From Parasponia andersonii (Eukaryota > Streptophyta > Magnoliopsida > Rosales > Cannabaceae), in contig JXTB01000193.1 in the NCBI GenBank assembly GCA_002914805.1, forward strand, positions 236,505-300,504: a stretch of 64,000 nt of DNA, read 5' to 3'. Every line of letters begins with the position of its first letter. Position 1 is the first letter of the stretch. Shown one piece after another: positions 58,591-64,000 of this stretch. Position numbers and translations under genes: made by a program. The notes under the pieces are model-generated. The model saw only the letters and a list, made by a program, of their open reading frames with translations. It did no database searches and had not been told where the DNA came from.

Positions 58591-60387
58591 TGTTGGTAAA
58601 TTGACCTAACACTTAGGAAAATCATGCATGTATGTAGATATGGAAAATACGTGATCACATCATGAACGCAGCGAAAAAATAGCGGATTTAGATTTTAAAA
58701 TTTTTACGTGAAAATAGTTTTCATAACCATATAACAAACATGCATCATATACAGGATCATGTACAACATAAATCAAATCTAGATACAAAACCCTAAAGAT
58801 AAGATTAGGGTTTACCTCTTATAGCGTGTTTCTCCTCGATCTCCTTATTGATCGTGATCAAACCTCCAACCCTAGATTTTCTTGTCTATGCTCTTGCTCT
58901 TGGTTGACGAAGCGAGCGGGCACCAAGTCGAAACCTTTGTTGGAGAATGATCAAGAAGGCCTTCTTGATCCTATGGAACACTAGGATATGAGATTAGACT
59001 ATGAGATTGTAGGAAATATTTTTGTCTCTTCCTTAGCCTAGGTTGGCTGGAATCTCTCTCTCTCCCTATTCCTTATGCGTGTGACTCTATATGAGTTACT
59101 GTGTTGTTTTTCCTCTCATATATCTTATATATATGGGACCAAAAACTGCTAACCCTAGTCCAATTAGGATTGGACTTGTTCTCCAATTTGGGCTTTGGGT
59201 GTATTTTTATAAATATGTCTAACTTATGAAACTTATTTATAAAAATACCAACTTCTGTGTAGAATCATTATTTTACACAATTTCATGAAACTTATTTCAC
59301 AAATACCACAAACCAATTAATGAGCTTAATTGAGCTAGACAAGGGACTTAATGGATCCAAATAATCTAAGCTCCAATAATATGATAAATATATAATAACT
59401 CTTATTATGGTATTTATATAAATATTAATAGTAAAGGAGACACTCTACTAAAGGCCCAATACTGCACTCTTAGATTAAATGTCATGCATCTTATAGAGAT
59501 TTAATCAACTAACTTTGATTAACCGATCCATCTAGCATATTCTATACCACATATATAATCCCTATACAATGCCGTAGTTGGATAGGTGAAATTACCGTAA
59601 TACCCCTCCAACACCTATTTACTTTTAAGTTACCATCTTTCTATCAAGGAATAATATTATCGATAATTTTGTTCTCAATGGCCATTTAGACAAAATTATC
59701 AACCAATTCACAAAGTAAATACTAAGATCTTAGATTTAATTATTCCATGAATCTTGAAAGAATCTAAAGTGGCATTAATGTATAGTGTCCTTAACTATTT
59801 GGTGTTCCAATCAATTCATAAGCCATAATCTCTAATATACCAGAGTTCACCTCTAACTTCATAGAGGTTAGTATTTTAACAAATCAAAAGGCTATAACCC
59901 ATGAAAGCAAGTCCAGTCAAACATCAAGTATTAAGATTTATATGCTAAGAGCTAGTATGTGATAATATAAGAATTGAGTTACGACACTCCAATTTATATT
60001 ACTTGGTCCAGTTTAATACACATAACTTGTTATGTTGTATTAGTGTTTCTATCAGAAATCAGATACTTCAATGATTTGAGACATCATTCCTGTTGAGATA
60101 GAAAAACACTACAACCTATAGTAAATAAAGTATTCCATCTTTATTTACAGATTGTAAACTATTTCATTTAGACTTAGATAAAGAAACAAGTTTCCTCATA
60201 ATTAATACTTAATCATGTTTGTTTCTTTATACATATATAAAGTTATAGAATTTTTTTTTTCAGATGAATAAACTATTCAACTAAGATAGTTTAATTTAGC
60301 AAATATCATAATTTCATATAAGAGATGATTGTTTACACTCAAAAGGATAAAATTGGAAATATACTTTTTAGAGTAAAAATCCCAACA
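58591..60387. mobile_element. Solo-LTR-like insertion nested in the second Gypsy element
   Basis: The 1797-base unit starts TGTTGG and ends CCAACA, the usual inverted ends of an LTR. It is flanked by the perfect 5-base duplication GGATT and splits one RNase H domain cleanly. It has no coding part and I found no internal repeat of its own ends, so it is best read as one solo LTR left by recombination between the two LTRs of a full element. A TATA-like TATATATAAGATATATGAG on the minus strand near 59120 suggests its promoter may point left. The parent family, perhaps Copia, is not certain. Confidence 0.8.
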
Positions 60388-60760
60388 GGATTAACTTTCA
60401 AAGTCCACACTGATGCCTCAGACCAAGCTATTGCGGGCATGCTAGTCCAAGAAGGACATCCCATTTCATATGAGAGTCAGAAGCTAAAAGATGCGGAGGA
60501 GAGGTACTCCACCCATGAGAAAGAAATGGTTGCGGTGATCTATTGCTTAGATATATGAAGACATTATCTGTTGGGCACCAAGTTTTCGGTGGTAACAAAC
60601 AATGTAGCTAACACTTATTTCAAGACTTAAAAGAAGTTGTCCCCAAAACAAGCAAGGTGGCAAGAATACCTTGCCGAGTTTGACTTCGCCTGGGTTTATA
60701 TACCAGGGAAGGAGAAAAAAGTGGTAGATGCACTGAGTAAGAAAGAAGTACAGTCTTTTG
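60388..60760 (+). pseudogene. RNase H of the second Gypsy element
   Basis: It resumes right after the nested LTR with TFKVHTDASDQAIAGMLVQE, then GHPISYESQKLKDAEERYST and HEKEMVAVIYCL, and ends ARWQEYLAEFDFAWVYIPGK, then VVDALSKK. These are the standard Gypsy RNase H and tether motifs. The domain is broken. Confidence 0.88.
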
Positions 60761-60939
60761 TAGCTTCACTCAGATGGTGCAATCGAACTTTCTTGAACGC
60801 TTGAAACAGCAAGCGGAGGCAGAAAAAACCTATTGTCAATTACGATAACAAGTCATTGATGGTGAAGTCCACAAGTATTAGGTCGAAAATAATCTGCTCC
60901 ATGCGAAGGAAGGCTGATTATATGTCCCTAAAGACAGGG

Positions 60940-61480
60940 AACTAAGACAAGAGGTCGTGAAGGAGACTCACAACCCACAATGGGCTAACATTCTAGAGTC
61001 GAAAGGATGCTTGCTTTGCTTTCGAGATATTACTTTTGGCCAAAGATGGAAGAGGATATTGAGTTGTATGTCCGAATCTGTCTAGTGTGTCAACTAGACA
61101 AGACTGAAAAGAAGAAGCAAGCGGGACTCTTGCAGCTCTTGCCAATTTTGGAGAGACCGTGGGAGTCTATCTCCATGGAATTCATTGTTAGGTTCCCAGT
61201 AGTGGAGGGCAAACGATCGATAATGGTAGTGGTCGATCGATTTTCGAAGTACACGGTGTTCATTGCAGTACCCTATACTTGTCCTGCAGATGTGACAGTA
61301 GAATTGTTCTTCCGACATATGGTGAAGGTATTCGGAGTGCCAAGGGACATAATCAATAATCGAGATGTACGATTCACTAGGAAATTCTGGACCTTCCTCT
61401 TCAAACTCATAGGTTCAGAATTGAAATTCTCCATGACAAACCATCCGCAAACTGATGGCCAAACGGAGTAGATAAATGCT
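60940..61480 (+). pseudogene. Integrase of the second Gypsy element
   Basis: The open stretch 61007-61471 carries YFWPKMEEDIELYVRICLVC and a second cysteine after two residues, then ERPWESISMEFIVRFP, then VVVDRFSKYTVFIA. It continues RHMVKVFGVPRDIINNRDVR, then GSELKFSMTNHPQTDGQTE. These are the zinc-binding and catalytic parts of a Gypsy integrase; later wording to 61770 (FGHQSLTPLEVAKQ) belongs to its C-terminal region. It is part of a broken fossil. Confidence 0.88.
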
Positions 61481-61768
61481 TTGGTGGAAGAATACTTGCG
61501 ACACTACGTGTGCGCCAGTTAGAAAAATTGGGTTAGTTTACTTGATATTGCCCAGTTTTGCTACAATTGCATAAGTCATCGGCAACGGGAATGAGTCATT
61601 CAGAACTAGCATTTGGACATCAGTCCTTGACGCCTTTGGAAGTGGCCAAACAAAAGTCACAGGATATGTATCCTTCCACTTATCGTTTTGCAAGGGAAAA
61701 ATAAGAACTGATAGAGCAGGCAAGGATAGTTTGGCTAAGGCGCAACACCGTACGAAGAAGTATGCAAA

Positions 61769-61771
<3 letters not shown>

Positions 61772-61849
<78 letters not shown>
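61772..61849. repeat. (AT)39 microsatellite
   Basis: A pure AT run of 78 bases sits exactly where the Gypsy homology stops. Open frames over it, on both strands, encode only IY repeats and are not genes. Confidence 0.95.
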
Positions 61850-61852
<3 letters not shown>

Positions 61853-62225
61853 TGTGTATGTATATGGCCACATATTCTCAGAAATTGTCACTTGAAACGA
61901 CTATATATACCATAACACCAAGCAATAATAATTGAGACCATATTTGCGGATGAAATTAGTAGATAATATTAATGGTAGGTAGTGAAGGACCATAACACAC
62001 ACCTGAATTTGAAAATTACAGGGAATCGAATTTACCCATCCCTAATTTGCAATTATATATAGTATACTATATTGGATGGGGATTTTCCGGTTATTTTCAT
62101 GCATGACAATCATGTAGTTTAGCATTAATTAAGAATCTTTTCACATGACATGGCCTATGTATATACGACTTATAATCGATAATATTCATGCTAATTAAGA
62201 ATCTTTTCACATGACATGGCCTATG
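61850..62225. other. Spacer with a 35-base direct repeat
   Basis: TAATTAAGAATCTTTTCACA and the rest of a 35-base phrase occur at 62126-62160 and 62192-62226, 66 bases apart. LINE homology begins directly after the second copy. Nothing else was recognised in the spacer. Confidence 0.7.
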
Positions 62226-62226
62226 T

Positions 62227-64000
62227 CACCATTGCTGCCCTCCAAAGTTTTGAAATCTGAGAACTGAAATTGGCTTCCATAGCATCCATCAAAGATCAAT
62301 TATTGAGCCATCCAAACGAATTTTCCTGCGAAATGCTAAAGAAACAACATCCCAAAGACTACTTGCAAATTTACAAGTAATAAAAAGATGATCTGCATCT
62401 TCCTCGTGACAATAGCAAAAACGACAACAAGAAGACATAAAAAATCCTCTTTAAATCAGATTATATTCTGTTGGTAACTTATTCTGAAACAGTCACCAAA
62501 AAATCATTGAACGCGATGGAGGAATAAAACTAGCCCAGAACTTGCTTCCTCATCTTTCCTTTGATGTTGGACCAGCCAAAAACTTATAAGAATCAGCACA
62601 AGTAACTACCCCTGATGAAGAATATTGCCAAGTTAAAGAATCAGGAGAATCACCAATTACAGTTCTACGTTTCATAAGAAATTGACGGAAATTTAGAGAC
62701 AAATGAAGGTGGAAGAGTCTACTCTGAGTTGGAAATCAGATCTCCAATAACTGTGTCAAAACTAGGTTCTATAGAGTCAACATAACTAATTTGCTCAATT
62801 AAAGGAGTACCAAGCCAATTGTCAGTCCAAAAAGAAACCTTTGAATTTTTACCAACTAACTATATCGATTCTTCAATAATAGGCTGAATATGTGCTCTCA
62901 AACCACACCAAATAGATGATTTCCAAAATCTTCGTTGAGAGAATCTATTAGAGAAAAAATGACCTCTAAGGAATTTAAACACAAAAGAATCATTCGTCAT
63001 TAAACTCTAAGAGAGCTTCTTTAAAAGGGCTGAATTAAGGGTAATTGAATCCCAAAGACCAAGACCCCTGTCTTCTTTAGGCTTACAACACATCCCATGA
63101 AACAACTACTGGCTTCACTATCTTCGAAGAACCAGACCATAAGAAATTCCTGATAGAAGAAGACAAATCCTTTAAAAGAGTCACTGGCCAACGATAGACT
63201 TGGAAAGAATAGGATAACTGACCTATAACAACCGAGTTGATGAGAGTAACTTTCCTAGCCATAGAAAGATTTAAGCCTTTCCAGTATTCGAAATTAGCAT
63301 GGATCTTATCCAAAATCGGTTGAAAACTAGAATGTTTTGGAGAGCCAACAAAGAGAGGGACCCCCAGATACGAACCACCTTTTTTCATACCCGTTTGAGC
63401 TAAAAAACTAGAAACCCTAGCAGGAGAGATAGCGCTGCCAAAAAAGATGGAGGACTTACTAAAATTGACTTGTTGTCCAGACAAGCCTTCATATTTACGG
63501 AGAGCATTAAATATTGCTTTAATATTAGTATTGGAAGCTCGAGCAAACAACAAAATATCATCTGCAAATAAAAAATGGACCGGAGCCTTTTCATTCCTCG
63601 AAGAATTCATCGGGATAAGACTACCATTCTCAACCAATGAAGTAACAGACCGACTGAAATAATCTTCCGTAAGAGCAAATAAAAGAGGCGAGAGATGATC
63701 CCCCTGTCGAACATCTCTAGAGCAAGAAAAGTAACCATGCGGATAACTATTGATCAAAATTGAGATTCGAGCAGAATGAAAAAGAGTATTCACCCAAGAA
63801 ACAAAAATAGAGTTGAACCCAAAAGAAAAAAGTACCGCTTTAACAAAGTCCCAGTGCAAGGTATCAAAAGCTTTCCTTATATCCAATTTCAAAGCAACAT
63901 TACCCCCAAAGCTCTTCTTGTCCAAGCAATTAAAGTACTCCGAAGCTCCAACAATACAATCCCTGATATTCCTATCAGGTACAAAATCGAACTGATTGGG
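62227..64000 (-). mobile_element. LINE fragment on the minus strand, running off the window
   Basis: Read from 64000 leftward: NQFDFVPDRNIRDCIVGASE, then GGNVALKLDIRKAFDTLHWD, then SRDVRQGDHLSPLLFAL, the catalytic HFLFADDILLFARAS, KYEGLSGQQVNFSKSS, GGSYLGVPLF and LSMARKVTLINSVV. The reverse transcriptase is open from the window end to 63083, over 300 codons, which is unusually well kept; beyond that it is interrupted. A zinc-knuckle region (CCRFCYCHEEDADHLFITCK) lies near 62400. RNase H and poly(A) are absent; the left end stops near 62227. The start lies beyond 64000. It belongs to the same broad plant L1 group as the LINE at 28396. Confidence 0.85.

Larger units (their letters stand above)
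57630..61771 (+). mobile_element. Second Ty3/Gypsy element, chromovirus-like, truncated at both ends (fossil)
   Basis: The internal part of a Gypsy element runs from just before reverse transcriptase to beyond integrase. No LTRs, gag or protease were found; both ends stop near AT microsatellites. The element is interrupted at 58591-60387 by a nested solo-LTR-like insertion. The wording of reverse transcriptase and integrase is that of plant chromoviruses, perhaps the Reina/Galadriel group, and only one RNase H is present, unlike the Tat element at 15620. It is broken many times and looks old. Confidence 0.85.

Noticed and set aside
61538-61891. Minus-strand frames rich in IY
   Set aside because: They are translations of the (AT)39 microsatellite joined to the reverse side of integrase sequence.
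1-64000. CRISPR arrays, operons, bacterial or viral-genome regions
   Set aside because: No regularly spaced palindromic repeats or compact operons; the gene structure is that of a plant nucleus.

Overview
The window is nuclear DNA of a flowering plant, almost certainly a eudicot. It is AT-rich, its genes have many short exons with plant-type splice sites, and between them lie Ty3/Gypsy LTR elements, plant-type LINEs, SINEs and small inverted-repeat elements. No prokaryotic feature, rRNA, tRNA gene or CRISPR array was seen. The species cannot be named from the sequence.

Three host genes look intact, all on the + strand. (1) 2070-10175 is a class II formin (17 coding exons, 1163 codons) closest to the FH13/FH18/FH20 type: inactive PTEN-like domain, C2-like region, proline-rich FH1, actin-nucleating FH2. 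(2) 34867-39125 is a reticulon of the RTNLB21 type (9 exons, 654 codons) with a long charged N-terminus and a C-terminal reticulon homology domain for ER membrane shaping. (3) 47208-51365 is an FCP1-like RNA polymerase II CTD phosphatase of the CPL4 type (8 exons, 480 codons) with a DxDxT catalytic motif and a C-terminal BRCT domain. From memory, the Arabidopsis relatives are At5g58160 (FH13), At5g58000 (RTNLB21) and At5g58003 (CPL4), so the order appears to be a conserved block, here spread apart by transposons.

Layout: 1-1900 holds a Gypsy gag scrap and an LTR-like stretch; 1900-10650 the formin; 10650-15615 AT-rich DNA with small inverted-repeat elements and a sized gap; 15620-27789 a broken but structurally complete Tat-lineage Gypsy element with both LTRs, two RNase H domains and a long antisense gene behind integrase; 28396-33809 a LINE with target-site duplications whose middle is inverted; 34240-39200 the reticulon; 39200-46400 an accessory stretch with foldback elements, tandem arrays, a LINE tail and two SINE-like units; 46420-51500 CPL4; 51500-57600 mostly featureless AT-rich DNA with two more inverted-repeat elements; 57600-61770 a second, end-truncated Gypsy element split by a 1.8-kb solo-LTR-like insertion; 62230-64000 the RT part of a minus-strand LINE running off the window.

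The three host genes do not form one pathway: they act in cytoskeleton, ER shape and transcription. The most unusual items are the internally inverted LINE, the antisense coiled-coil gene of the Gypsy element, the nested LTR with a perfect 5-base duplication, a family of long-TIR foldback elements, and an apparently identical 1.24-kb direct duplication next to a single N that is probably an assembly artefact.
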